DNA of 64,000 nt from Flavobacteriaceae bacterium S0862 (GCA_023015825.1 JALKAW010000004.1:186001-250000); one strand, 5' to 3'; counted from the first letter of the stretch, positions 20,485-28,548 are shown. Notes: generated by a model from the letters alone, not told the origin. Numbers and translations: made by a program.

Positions 20485-20512
20485 TAGCATGTCTATTTAA
20501 TAAAACATGCTA
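20485..20512. repeat. Inverted repeat upstream of the PAS-LuxR gene
   Basis: The arms TAGCATGT and ACATGCTA are perfect 8-bp complements separated by 12 bases and sit about 65 bases before the regulator's ATG; weaker pairing extends outward. There is no T-run after it, so an operator is more likely than a terminator. The rest of the gap 20286-20576 is AT-rich; it also holds a TAAATTTG box at 20443-20450 and, on the other strand, TACCTTTG at 20417-20424, possible divergent -7 boxes. Confidence 0.45.
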
Positions 20513-20576
20513 CTGTAATAAATTTAAATAATTGAAATTCTATAATTATTCTAAATAATAATAGAAATTTTGCATT

Positions 20577-21347
20577 ATGTTACTAACCAACTTTTCTGAA
20601 ATTTATAGAAGAATTTCAAATTCTATTGAAAACCCAATGTTGACCATTGAGGAGGTTAATAGAATGATTTCAACTGACTATTCCATAACATACAACCCAA
20701 CATTTTTATGCATTATAAATAGGAGAAATTTTGGAATAGATTTTGTTAGCAATAACATGCATTCTTGTTTGGGCTATAATGCAAGTGATTTAACGTCTAA
20801 TGGATTAGAGTTTTTATGGAATCATATTCATGAAGATGATTTATCATGTTTAGTAAATTCATTAAGTGACATTGTTGATTTTATAAAATGTGACTTAAGT
20901 CAAAAAGAGTCAGAACAATATTCATACTCTTGGAACTATAGAATAAAACAAAAGGATAATAGTTATGTAAATATTTTTCAAAATACTACTCCTTTTTTTA
21001 TTAATTCGAGTAAAAAGCATAAAGCATTAACCTACTTTACAGTAATAAATTCAAATAGAAAAATCCCTATCCAAGCTTCTATTCAAGCTCTTAACTCAAA
21101 TAATGATTTAGAAACTAAGTATATTACAAATTGCTCTCAGTTAGCTTTTTTTAAAAATATTAGTAATAGAGAAAAAGATATTATAAGGTTATTAGCAAAA
21201 AAGAAGACTAGTAAATCTATTGCCAGACAACTTTTTATTAGTTCTAATACAGTAGACACACATCGAAGAAATATTTTAAGAAAACTAAAGCTAACCTCAA
21301 CAGGAGAGTTAGTTAATATTCTTAAATCTCAAAAAAATCTCTTTTAA
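20577..21347 (+). CDS. PAS domain-LuxR-type HTH transcription regulator
   Basis: A 256-residue cytosolic protein. Residues about 40-160 look like a PAS fold (FVSNNMHSCLGYNASDL, then HIHEDDL and a late WNYRIKQKDNSYVNI strand). Residues 194-250 are a LuxR/NarL-type HTH: SNREKDIIRLLA, SKSIARQLFISSNTVDTHRR and ILRKL, with the recognition helix near 222-236. There is no receiver domain, so the PAS part is the likely sensor. The stop codon is 29 bases before the first of three identical palindromes in front of the next three genes, which makes this the leading candidate for the factor that binds them. The ligand or signal is unknown. Confidence 0.85.
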   Translation: MLLTNFSEIYRRISNSIENPMLTIEEVNRMISTDYSITYNPTFLCIINRRNFGIDFVSNNMHSCLGYNASDLTSNGLEFLWNHIHEDDLSCLVNSLSDIVDFIKCDLSQKESEQYSYSWNYRIKQKDNSYVNIFQNTTPFFINSSKKHKALTYFTVINSNRKIPIQASIQALNSNNDLETKYITNCSQLAFFKNISNREKDIIRLLAKKKTSKSIARQLFISSNTVDTHRRNILRKLKLTSTGELVNILKSQKNLF

Positions 21348-21373
21348 ATTATTTTTGGCACCTCTTTTTTATT

Positions 21374-21396
21374 AAAAATACTCAAATTGAGTATTG
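21374..21396. promoter_or_regulatory. Palindromic operator, copy 1
   Basis: A perfect 19-bp palindrome, AATACTCAAATTGAGTATT (21377-21395), with 9-bp arms around one central A, embedded in a 23-bp block that is identical in copies 2 and 3. The half-site TACTCAA matches six of seven positions of the NarL-type heptamer TACYYMT, as expected for a LuxR/NarL-fold regulator. It overlaps the -33 side of the promoter of the lipoprotein gene at 21450. Confidence 0.75.
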
Positions 21397-21424
21397 ACTT
21401 GATAATATCATAGCTATACATTTA
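21392..21424 (+). promoter_or_regulatory. Promoter of the lipoprotein gene
   Basis: TATTG (21392-21396, the right edge of the palindrome) is followed by exactly 20 bases and then TACATTTA (21417-21424), a variant of the Bacteroidota -7 box TAnnTTTG. The same spacing occurs in the other two promoters. The ATG follows 25 bases after the box. Confidence 0.65.
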
Positions 21425-21449
21425 CTGTAAACTATTAAATCAACATATT

Positions 21450-21983
21450 ATGAAAAAATTTCAAATGTATTTTTTAGCGGCAGCCTGCTGCTTATTTGTA
21501 TTACAAAGTTGCACTAAAGAAGATGTAACAATTACTGAAGACAACAGCGCTGTTGAAGACGTCTTAAGAAAAGGTAACGCTCCAACTGCCAGTGGACAAG
21601 GTACTATTGATTTTGGAGCTGAAGGTAAGAGACATTTTTCCTTTAATGCAATAACTAAAAAAGACGGATCTGTAAAAGGTAATGGTGTATTAACGTATAC
21701 TGGTGGAGAATTAAAAATTAAGTTTAATATCGATTGTATTAGAGTAGTAGGCAATACGGCATATATTACTGGAAAAATCACTTCTCATTCGGGGATACCA
21801 GAAAATGCAGGAAGAGATTGTCTTTTCGTAGCAATTGATAACGGTGAAGGCACTAATGCAGATCCTGATATTTTGAGTGGTTTTTATACATCTATTGAAG
21901 GAGGAGATTTAGATTGCAACATAGACTATGGTGGAATTTCATATTTTGAAGTTCTCGAAGGCAACATTCAAGTAAGCGAATAA
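21450..21983 (+). CDS. Small lipoprotein of unknown function, palindrome regulon gene 1
   Basis: A 177-residue protein with a lipoprotein signal (MKKFQMYFLAAACCLFVLQSC, lipid Cys at 21). The mature part is beta-rich: GTIDFGAEGKRHFSFNA (about 50-67), then GNGVLTYTGGELKIKF and GNTAYITGKI, a pattern seen in many small secreted beta-sandwich or barrel proteins of unknown role. Mature Cys residues near 97, 127 and 155 could include a disulphide. It differs in sequence from the next two genes but shares their operator, promoter spacing, leader and 3' hairpin type. Surface or periplasmic location is inferred; no function is assigned. Confidence 0.8.
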   Translation: MKKFQMYFLAAACCLFVLQSCTKEDVTITEDNSAVEDVLRKGNAPTASGQGTIDFGAEGKRHFSFNAITKKDGSVKGNGVLTYTGGELKIKFNIDCIRVVGNTAYITGKITSHSGIPENAGRDCLFVAIDNGEGTNADPDILSGFYTSIEGGDLDCNIDYGGISYFEVLEGNIQVSE

Positions 21984-22004
21984 AAATTTATTAAATCACA
22001 TACT

Positions 22005-22064
22005 AATAGCTAAAACTGTAAGCATCCAATGCATTATTCAAAATGCGCTTTAGTTTTAGCTATT
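22005..22064 (+). terminator. 3' hairpin, copy 1
   Basis: A perfect 13-bp stem (AATAGCTAAAACT at 22005-22017, complement at 22052-22064) with a 34-base loop that can fold further through AAGC/GCTT; an AT-rich tract follows. It is related to the hairpins after the next two genes. The rest of the gap 22065-22154 is AT-rich with nothing recognised. Confidence 0.65.
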
Positions 22065-22154
22065 ATTTTATATATAAAAAACGGAATAAGTATTTTTTAT
22101 AAAAATAAGTAATATCATATTTAATGCACGTAATGCTAACTTATTGATTTATTG

Positions 22155-22177
22155 AAAAATACTCAAATTGAGTATTG
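22155..22177. promoter_or_regulatory. Palindromic operator, copy 2
   Basis: The same perfect 19-bp palindrome (22158-22176) inside the same 23-bp identical block as copies 1 and 3, upstream of the small secreted protein gene at 22230. Confidence 0.75.
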
Positions 22178-22205
22178 CTTTGCATTCTAGCAAAAAGTAA
22201 CTTTA
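22173..22205 (+). promoter_or_regulatory. Promoter of secreted protein gene 2
   Basis: TATTG at 22173-22177, 20 bases, then TAACTTTA at 22198-22205; the ATG follows after 24 bases. The leader from TAAACTATT to the ATG is the same as in copy 1 and differs by one base from copy 3. Confidence 0.65.
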
Positions 22206-22229
22206 GCTAAACTATTAAATCAACATATT

Positions 22230-22583
22230 ATGAAAAAATTAATTAAAATTACAAGTGGAGTGGCATTAATGTTTGCATTGGTGTTAACATTCAGTTCATT
22301 TAACTCAAATTCTGTCGAGCCAGACAATAATAGTGGAGTTGAAATAGTTAAAGATGGTGTTAGATGTTACCAATCTGCAACTTGTGGAGATATTAGTTGT
22401 AGTATAAAACAAACCCTTCAATACAAAGGAGGCGATTTACATATGCGAACCACTATTTATCAATTACCTCCAGGGCATTGTGATATTCCAGATAAAAATG
22501 CAAGAGTTGAAAGACCATGGGATGGGTATTGGGTTATTTATACACCAAGCGGCAAAGTAATTGCCAAAGAGGTTTATAATTAA
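22230..22583 (+). CDS. Small secreted protein, palindrome regulon gene 2
   Basis: A 117-residue protein with a signal peptide (about 1-28: MKKLIKITSGVALMFALVL). The mature part is about 90 residues with four Cys (RCYQSATCGDISC and GHCDIP), suggesting two disulphides, and ends with TPSGKVIAKEVYN. It is paralogous to the protein at 22821: the signal peptide, VEPDNN, the LHMRTT.Y.LP segment and the C-terminal TPSGKV..KE.YN are shared. No known domain was recognised. The absence of a lipobox points to a free periplasmic or secreted protein. Regulation by the upstream palindrome is inferred. Confidence 0.8.
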   Translation: MKKLIKITSGVALMFALVLTFSSFNSNSVEPDNNSGVEIVKDGVRCYQSATCGDISCSIKQTLQYKGGDLHMRTTIYQLPPGHCDIPDKNARVERPWDGYWVIYTPSGKVIAKEVYN

Positions 22584-22602
22584 TATTCTATAAAAATCTT
22601 AT

Positions 22603-22655
22603 ATAGCTAAAATTTAATAGTGCATTTAATTATGTTGCTCTTAAGTTTTAGCTAT
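22603..22655 (+). terminator. 3' hairpin, copy 2
   Basis: A 15-bp stem with one G-U pair (ATAGCTAAAATTTAA with TTAAGTTTTAGCTAT) closes a 23-base loop reading TGCATT and later TTGCTC. A T-rich stretch follows. Stem and loop resemble copies 1 and 3. Confidence 0.7.
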
Positions 22656-22745
22656 TTATGTTTTATATCTTAAAATAACATAAGTGTTTTCAACTAAATT
22701 CAACAATACTTTTTCTAAAATTTATTGTCAACATATTGATTTATA

Positions 22746-22768
22746 AAAAATACTCAAATTGAGTATTG
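22746..22768. promoter_or_regulatory. Palindromic operator, copy 3
   Basis: Third identical copy of the 23-bp block with the perfect palindrome at 22749-22767, upstream of the paralogous secreted protein gene at 22821. Confidence 0.75.
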
Positions 22769-22796
22769 TTTTGTACTCTAACTGAGAGTATCTTTA
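22764..22796 (+). promoter_or_regulatory. Promoter of secreted protein gene 3
   Basis: TATTG at 22764-22768, 20 bases, then TATCTTTA at 22789-22796; the ATG follows after 24 bases. The intervening 20 bases differ from those of copies 1 and 2, so the spacing is conserved while the spacer sequence is not. Confidence 0.65.
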
Positions 22797-22820
22797 GTTA
22801 AACTATTAAATCAATATATT

Positions 22821-23171
22821 ATGAAAAAATTAATTAAAATTGCAAGTGGCGTAGCCCTAATGTTTGCATTAGCGCTAACATTAAGTTCATTTACTACAAA
22901 TGCAGTAGAGCCAGACAATAACGGTGTAGAAGTTACTATTATACGAGGACATCAATACCAACTATCATCTTGTGATAATGGATGGATAATGGATGACAGA
23001 ACTACACGACAATTTAAAGATGGTGTATTGCACATGAGAACAACGACTTATACTTTACCTGAAGGTGATGGTTGTATTCCTAAAAAAGCCACTAAAATTA
23101 GTCCTTGGCCTGGTTACACTTTAAATTATACTCCTAGTGGCAAAGTTGTGGTTAAAGAAATTTATAATTAA
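22821..23171 (+). CDS. Small secreted protein, palindrome regulon gene 3
   Basis: A 116-residue protein with a signal peptide nearly identical to that of gene 2 (MKKLIKIASGVALMFALAL) and a mature part of about 88 residues. It keeps LHMRTTTYTLPEG and TPSGKVVVKEIYN but has only two Cys (SSCDNG and DGCIP), so it has lost one of the two Cys pairs of its paralogue. The middle segments differ strongly, as if under diversifying change. No known domain was recognised. Same operator, leader and terminator type as genes 1 and 2. Confidence 0.8.
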   Translation: MKKLIKIASGVALMFALALTLSSFTTNAVEPDNNGVEVTIIRGHQYQLSSCDNGWIMDDRTTRQFKDGVLHMRTTTYTLPEGDGCIPKKATKISPWPGYTLNYTPSGKVVVKEIYN

Positions 23172-23198
23172 CAATTAGAGATTGTTATTTATTAATTT

Positions 23199-23256
23199 AA
23201 TAGCCAAAACTAGATTGCATTCTTAGAATTGCTCTTTTAGTTTGGCTATTTTTTTT
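23199..23256 (+). terminator. 3' hairpin and T-run, copy 3
   Basis: AATAGCCAAAACTA pairs with TAGTTTGGCTATT with one bulged A; the loop again carries TTGCATT and TTGCTCTT, and a run of eight T follows. It is the clearest terminator of the three. Confidence 0.8.
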
Positions 23257-23321
23257 CAAAAATCATTCTGCACATTTTTATTAAAAATCCTTACTTTGCA
23301 GCTCTTAAAAAAGAGGTCTAA

Positions 23322-25613
23322 GTGAAAGTATGCATTGCCGAAAAACCAAGTGTTGCCCGTGAAATTGCTTCTGTTTTAGGAGCGAATACAAAGCGTGATG
23401 GCTATTATGAAGGCAATGGTTATGCAGTCACTTATACCTTTGGCCACTTGTGCACCCTATTTGAACCAAATGATTACAAATCATATTGGAAACGTTGGGA
23501 TTTGAATAATCTACCAATGCTTCCTGAAAAATTTGAAGTAAAGGTAGTCGATAATTCAGGCATTAAAAAGCAATTTAATATAGTTAAAACTCTATTTGAA
23601 AAAGCTGATGAAATCATTAACTGTGGTGATGCTGGACAAGAAGGAGAATTAATTCAGCGATGGGTAATGTCCTTATCCCATTACAAAGGCAAGGTAAAGC
23701 GTTTATGGATTTCATCCTTAACTACCGAGGCCATTAAAGAAGGATTTGAAAACTTAAAGCCAGCTGAAAATTACGACAATCTATACTACGCAGGATTTTC
23801 TAGAGCTATTGGAGACTGGTTGTTAGGAATGAATGCCACACGCTTGTATACAATTAAGCATGGAGGCTATAAACAAGTGCTCTCAATTGGTCGTGTACAA
23901 ACACCAACGCTTGCTATGATTGTAGAGAGGTTTAAAAGTATTGAAAACTTTAAGCCACAACCCTATTGGGAATTACAAACATTATATAAAAACACCCTTT
24001 TTAACTACGAAGATGGTCGGTTTTTAAACAAAGAAGATGGAGAACTGTTAGCCAATAAAGTAAAGGAAAGTGATTTTGAAGTAACTTCAATTAAAAAGAA
24101 GAAAGGTAAAGAATATGCGCCAAAACTATTTGATCTAACTGGATTACAAGTGTATTGTAATACAAAGTTTGGGTTTTCGGCAGAAGACACGTTAAAAATT
24201 GTTCAAAAACTATATGAATCAAAGGTGGTTACTTATCCTAGAGTCGATACTACTTTTCTGGCAAACGATATATATCCAAAAGTAGCAGGGATTTTAAAAA
24301 ACCTAACCAATTACAGTGCTTTAACGCAGCCAATTTTAGGAAAAAAAATAAAAAAATCAACAAAAGTTTTTAATGATAAAAAGGTAACCGACCACCATGC
24401 AATAATTCCTACAGGAGTTCAAATAAATTTGCAGCATAATCAACAGCAAGTATATGATATTATTGCAAAACGCTTTATTGCAGTATTTTATGATGATTGT
24501 CAAGTATCAAACACTACTGTGCTTGGAACTGTAGAAAATGTCATATTTAAAACTACCGGAAAAGAAATTTTATCAAAAGGTTGGCGCATCGTGTTCGAAG
24601 AAAAGAACTCAACTAAAGAAAAGAATTCAGGAATCCTACCAAATTTTATGAAAGGCGAAAAAGGTCCACATGAACCTTCATTCTTAGAAAAGCAAACAAA
24701 GCCACCAAATCAATTTACAGAAGCATCATTATTACGCGCTATGGAAACTGCAGGCAAACAAGTTGATGATGATGAAATGCGCGATTTAATGAAAGAGAAT
24801 GGCATTGGTCGTCCTTCTACAAGAGCCAATATTATTGAAACATTATTTAAACGTAATTACATTAAACGTAATAAGAAACAAATCCTTCCAACCTTGACCG
24901 GAGTTCAGCTTATTGATATTATACAAAATGATCTTTTAAAATCTGCCGAATTAACTGGCCAGTGGGAAAAACAGTTAAAACAAATTGAGCAAGGACATTA
25001 TAGTGCAAGTAGGTTTATTAAGAATATGAAACAGATGGTTGATGATTTGGTTTATGAGGTACGAAGTGAATCCATAAAAGCTAATATTTCGCATGCTCAA
25101 ACCATTAAAAGTAAAGCAACTACTAAGAAGCAAACTTCTAAAGGTATTGTGGGTAGAACATGCCCAAAATGCAAGACAGGTAAACTTATTAAAGGCTCTA
25201 CTGCTTATGGGTGCTCTAACTATAATAAAGGCTGTGAATTTATTTTACCATTTAAATTTAAGGGAAAGAAAATATCGGACAGTCAATATATAAGATTGCT
25301 AGATAAAGGAGCAACAGTAAAGTTAAAAGGCTTCCAAGAAAAAAATATTAAAGTAGAAGGATTAGTGAAATTTAATGAGTTGCATGAATTGGTATTAGAG
25401 CAGAAAGAATCATCCAAAAAAGTTCCAGATACTATAATGTGCCCAAAATGTAAATCTGGTACAATAGTTAAAGGCAAAACAGCTTATGGTTGTACTAATT
25501 ACAAAAACAACTGCAATTACAGAGTGCTTTTTACTGATGTTAAGAATGCTGCAAATGGTATAGCTATTACCAAAGAATTTGTATTCAATATTTTAACACA
25601 GCATAAGTCCTAA
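23322..25613 (+). CDS. topB: DNA topoisomerase III (type IA)
   Basis: A 763-residue enzyme that relaxes and decatenates DNA by single-strand passage. The N-terminal Toprim domain has IAEKPSVAREIA and the metal-binding GDAGQEGELI; the catalytic Tyr305 lies in VTYPRVDTTF. Two C-terminal C4 zinc ribbons begin near residues 612 and 706 (CPKCKTGKL and CPKCKSGT), each followed by an AYGC.NY...C half. It starts with GTG at 23322, directly giving MKVCIAEKPS; no upstream ATG fits. It follows the small-protein regulon in the same direction but after a strong terminator. Confidence 0.95.
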   Translation: MKVCIAEKPSVAREIASVLGANTKRDGYYEGNGYAVTYTFGHLCTLFEPNDYKSYWKRWDLNNLPMLPEKFEVKVVDNSGIKKQFNIVKTLFEKADEIINCGDAGQEGELIQRWVMSLSHYKGKVKRLWISSLTTEAIKEGFENLKPAENYDNLYYAGFSRAIGDWLLGMNATRLYTIKHGGYKQVLSIGRVQTPTLAMIVERFKSIENFKPQPYWELQTLYKNTLFNYEDGRFLNKEDGELLANKVKESDFEVTSIKKKKGKEYAPKLFDLTGLQVYCNTKFGFSAEDTLKIVQKLYESKVVTYPRVDTTFLANDIYPKVAGILKNLTNYSALTQPILGKKIKKSTKVFNDKKVTDHHAIIPTGVQINLQHNQQQVYDIIAKRFIAVFYDDCQVSNTTVLGTVENVIFKTTGKEILSKGWRIVFEEKNSTKEKNSGILPNFMKGEKGPHEPSFLEKQTKPPNQFTEASLLRAMETAGKQVDDDEMRDLMKENGIGRPSTRANIIETLFKRNYIKRNKKQILPTLTGVQLIDIIQNDLLKSAELTGQWEKQLKQIEQGHYSASRFIKNMKQMVDDLVYEVRSESIKANISHAQTIKSKATTKKQTSKGIVGRTCPKCKTGKLIKGSTAYGCSNYNKGCEFILPFKFKGKKISDSQYIRLLDKGATVKLKGFQEKNIKVEGLVKFNELHELVLEQKESSKKVPDTIMCPKCKSGTIVKGKTAYGCTNYKNNCNYRVLFTDVKNAANGIAITKEFVFNILTQHKS

Positions 25614-25678
25614 AATTTACCCAAAACACATTGTTCTTTTAATAGGTTGTTCTATTTTTGCTTTCCATTAAAAATTGC

Positions 25679-26296
25679 ATGGATTCCAACACAAAAACAA
25701 AGAAAAGTAGGTTTAAACTACTGCATCAGTACTACTCATATACTGGGTTTTATAGGTTTATTGGTTTAAGCCTTAAAAAATCTATTATCCCTGTTGTACT
25801 TTTTATTGGTGTGCTTTTAGGTATTCATTATTTTGTTATCGATATTAATACAGCCTTAACAACGATTACCGAAACCTTTAGCACAGTTAGTGTTCTTGTG
25901 GTATTTTTCCTCTCAGAATCTATATTAGGACTTATTCCTCCTGAAATTTTTATTGCTTGGTCCAAAAAATTACCGCAGCCAATTTTATACTTATCTATAT
26001 TAGCACTATTGTCTTATTTGGGTGGTGTAATTTCATATATTACAGGACTTAGCATTACTAGAATACCTAAAGTTCGTTATGCTATTGAAAACAGACTTGC
26101 AAAGCATATTAAAAACACTAGAAAATGGGGGGGCTTCTTAATTGTAGTTGGAGCTTTATTCCCTATTCCATTTGCAATAACTAGTATTGCGGCAGGTTTT
26201 ATTAGGTATGAATTTAAAAACTATTTGCTATTTGGTCTATTGCGATTTGCAAGATTCTATTTGTATGCTATCGCGATTTTTAAGGTAGTACAGTAA
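25679..26296 (+). CDS. DedA/VTT-like integral membrane protein
   Basis: About 205 residues from the ATG at 25679; the in-frame TTG at 25658 is less likely. Several hydrophobic segments are visible (IIPVVLFIGVLLGI, VSVLVVFFLSESILGLIP, ILYLSILALLSYLGG, a GFLIVVGALFPIPFAITSI loop, and a last segment near LLFGLLRFARF). The FPIPF-x8-G motif resembles VTT/SNARE-associated (DedA, YqaA) proteins, which include lipid scramblases or flippases. Its stop is only 7 bases from the convergent helicase stop, with no terminator in between. Confidence 0.75.
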   Translation: MDSNTKTKKSRFKLLHQYYSYTGFYRFIGLSLKKSIIPVVLFIGVLLGIHYFVIDINTALTTITETFSTVSVLVVFFLSESILGLIPPEIFIAWSKKLPQPILYLSILALLSYLGGVISYITGLSITRIPKVRYAIENRLAKHIKNTRKWGGFLIVVGALFPIPFAITSIAAGFIRYEFKNYLLFGLLRFARFYLYAIAIFKVVQ

Positions 26297-26303
26297 AATT
26301 ATT

Positions 26304-27857
26304 TTATTCTACTGGAGGTCTTCCGTGGATTTCTTCAAAAATAACATCGAAATTTTCCCTTAAATAAGAACGTAATTTTTTACGATAATCTTCTTTTAAC
26401 CATTCAACAAAATTAAAAGTACTTTTGCTAATACATTTGGTATAACGCCCAATTCTGTGGTCAATATCGTCACTTAAAAGCTTAACTAACAATAGGGCGT
26501 CAAAAACATCTTCACTATTCTCAATACAAATTTTAGCGTGGTGTTTAATTGATTTTTCAAGCACGGTTTTAGTAGATTCACCTTTTCTAATGCTATCGAC
26601 ATAGATTTCTCGAATATCTAAATATACTTCTTTGGAATTTTTAAATTCCTCGCGAACTTCAGGAGGCATTTCATATCTAAAATTGCTTTCAATTTCGTCG
26701 TCATTTAAAATACCATCTAAATAATAATTTGGTGACTTAAATATGCGCTGCCAATCTAAATCACTTCCCCAAGGTCCAAAACGATGAAAATTATTTCCAA
26801 GATCAACTACCTTAAAAGTGTCTTTGTTGTCTAAAATTCTCGATCCACGACCAATCATTTGGTAGTATAACGTTAATGATTTAGTTGCTCTATTTAATAT
26901 AATTGATTCTACTGTCGGCTCATCAAAACCAGTGGTAAGAATACTTACTGATGTTAAAATAGCATCAGGCGTCTTCTTAAACCATTTTAAAATAAGTTCA
27001 CGTTCCTTTTTAGAATGTGTATTATCTAAGTGTGCAATAGGATAGCCAGCTGCTCTAAAAGCATCATAAACATGAAGAGATGTATTAATCCCATTGTTAA
27101 AAATTAATGTCTTTTTACCTTTTGATGTCTCTTCATAGGCATGTACTAATTTACCCAACATATCATGGTTTGTGTACAAATCTTCTGAAGATTTCACGGT
27201 ATAATCACCATTCGCACCTACTACTAACGAGGTTAATCCAACATTATAAGAAAACGTTTCGGCGCGCGCTAAAAACTTATTTTCAATTAACGACTCGATA
27301 GTTTCACCAACAATTAATTCATCATAATTATCGGTCATTGGAAGATTGATGTTCGAGCTTAAAGGTGTAGCAGTAACGCCCAATAAAAAAGACTTATGAA
27401 AGAATTTGAATAACTTGGTGAATGAATTATAATGCGCTTCATCAATAATAACTAATCCAATATCTGATATATCTAGCTTGTCTTCATTTAATCGATTGTT
27501 TAATGTTTCGACCATGGCTACAAAACAAGAATAATCCCCTTGGTCATCAAGTTTTGCTTTACTATCAATAACTTTATTCTTTACATTAAACTCCGAAAGC
27601 ATCTTTGAGGTTTGCTTACACAGCTCAATACGATGTGTCATTACTAACACTTTTTTATTGTGATGCTTTAAATATTGCCTAACAATCTCAGAGAAAATAA
27701 CAGTTTTGCCACCACCAGTCGGTAATTGATATAGTAAGTGATAATCATCGGGAGCATCATCAAACGCTTTAAAAATTTTATCAATAGCACCCTTTTGATA
27801 ACTATATAATTCTTTTCCTTCTTTAGTTTCTCCCTTTAATGTCGTAGATGTAAGCAT
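26304..27857 (-). CDS. SF2 DEAH-box helicase (SSL2/type III restriction-like)
   Basis: A 517-residue protein with Walker A LPTGGGKT (45-52), DEAH at 139-142, VTATPL (motif III-like), a helicase C domain with motif V-like TTGFDEPTVE and motif VI QMIGRGSRI, then a C-terminal tail of about 130 residues. It resembles RecQ-less ComFA/SSL2-type ATPases that track on duplex DNA. There is no nuclease or methyltransferase partner nearby, so a restriction role is not supported; DNA repair or stress function is more likely. Monocistronic. Confidence 0.88.
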   Translation of the reverse strand: MLTSTTLKGETKEGKELYSYQKGAIDKIFKAFDDAPDDYHLLYQLPTGGGKTVIFSEIVRQYLKHHNKKVLVMTHRIELCKQTSKMLSEFNVKNKVIDSKAKLDDQGDYSCFVAMVETLNNRLNEDKLDISDIGLVIIDEAHYNSFTKLFKFFHKSFLLGVTATPLSSNINLPMTDNYDELIVGETIESLIENKFLARAETFSYNVGLTSLVVGANGDYTVKSSEDLYTNHDMLGKLVHAYEETSKGKKTLIFNNGINTSLHVYDAFRAAGYPIAHLDNTHSKKERELILKWFKKTPDAILTSVSILTTGFDEPTVESIILNRATKSLTLYYQMIGRGSRILDNKDTFKVVDLGNNFHRFGPWGSDLDWQRIFKSPNYYLDGILNDDEIESNFRYEMPPEVREEFKNSKEVYLDIREIYVDSIRKGESTKTVLEKSIKHHAKICIENSEDVFDALLLVKLLSDDIDHRIGRYTKCISKSTFNFVEWLKEDYRKKLRSYLRENFDVIFEEIHGRPPVE

Positions 27858-28091
27858 TAATGCAATTATTATTAAGTTGCAAAAATACTGTCTTTCTTGA
27901 GTTTCTTTCCATGTTTTCAGAAAATCTTTCCGAAAGTTTTCAAGGATTATTAATAACTATTAATTTTTAGTATGAATATTAAGTGTTCAGGCTGTTTAAA
28001 AAGATAATTTGCTTTATTGATACATTCTACATACTTTGTAACTACATAACTCTATGTAAAACAAGATTTTTACTAACTAAAACTAATTATT

Positions 28092-28526
28092 ATGTCTAAT
28101 TCTAACAAACCTGGAATTGCCTTTTGGATTATTGGTGTTATAGCACTACTTTGGAATGGAATGGGTGTTAATTCATATTTGAAAATAGCCTTTAAAACCG
28201 AAGCGTCAACCATGGATATGAATGCAGAACAAATTGCTTTAATGAATGATACTCCTGCTTGGATGACTGCCTTGTTCGCTATTGCTGTGTTTTCTGGAAT
28301 AATTGCATCTATCCTATTTTTAATGCGCAAAAAACTAGCAATAACATTATTTATAATATCATTTGTTGCAGCTACAATACAGCAATTATACTGGCTATTT
28401 GGAACAAATGCTACTGATGTGTTTGCAGATATGCAACCCTATTTGATGCCAATTCTTATAATAATTTTTGGAGCTTTCTGGGTATGGTATTCAAAAGACC
28501 AAAAATCAAAAGGTGTTTTGACATAA
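28092..28526 (+). CDS. Four-helix membrane protein of unknown function
   Basis: 144 residues with four predicted membrane segments (about 8-28, 57-78, 84-103, 116-135) and short loops. The N-terminal GIAFWIIGVIALLWNGMG is characteristic of a small Bacteroidota/Proteobacteria membrane family that pipelines sometimes mislabel as a sugar transporter; no transport motif is present. The 234-base gap before it (27858-28091) is AT-rich and holds an imperfect inverted repeat around 27920-27941 (GAAAATCTTTC with CGAAAGTTTTC). A clear terminator follows the gene. Confidence 0.75.
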   Translation: MSNSNKPGIAFWIIGVIALLWNGMGVNSYLKIAFKTEASTMDMNAEQIALMNDTPAWMTALFAIAVFSGIIASILFLMRKKLAITLFIISFVAATIQQLYWLFGTNATDVFADMQPYLMPILIIIFGAFWVWYSKDQKSKGVLT

Positions 28527-28548
28527 TTTTATTAATTTATTAAAATTT

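Noticed and set aside
25658-25678. TTG start for the DedA/VTT-like protein
   Set aside because: The ATG at 25679 gives a better start and no upstream conserved residues are lost.
26304-27857. The DEAH helicase as part of a restriction or defence system
   Set aside because: No methyltransferase, nuclease or other defence gene is adjacent; both sides are unrelated genes.
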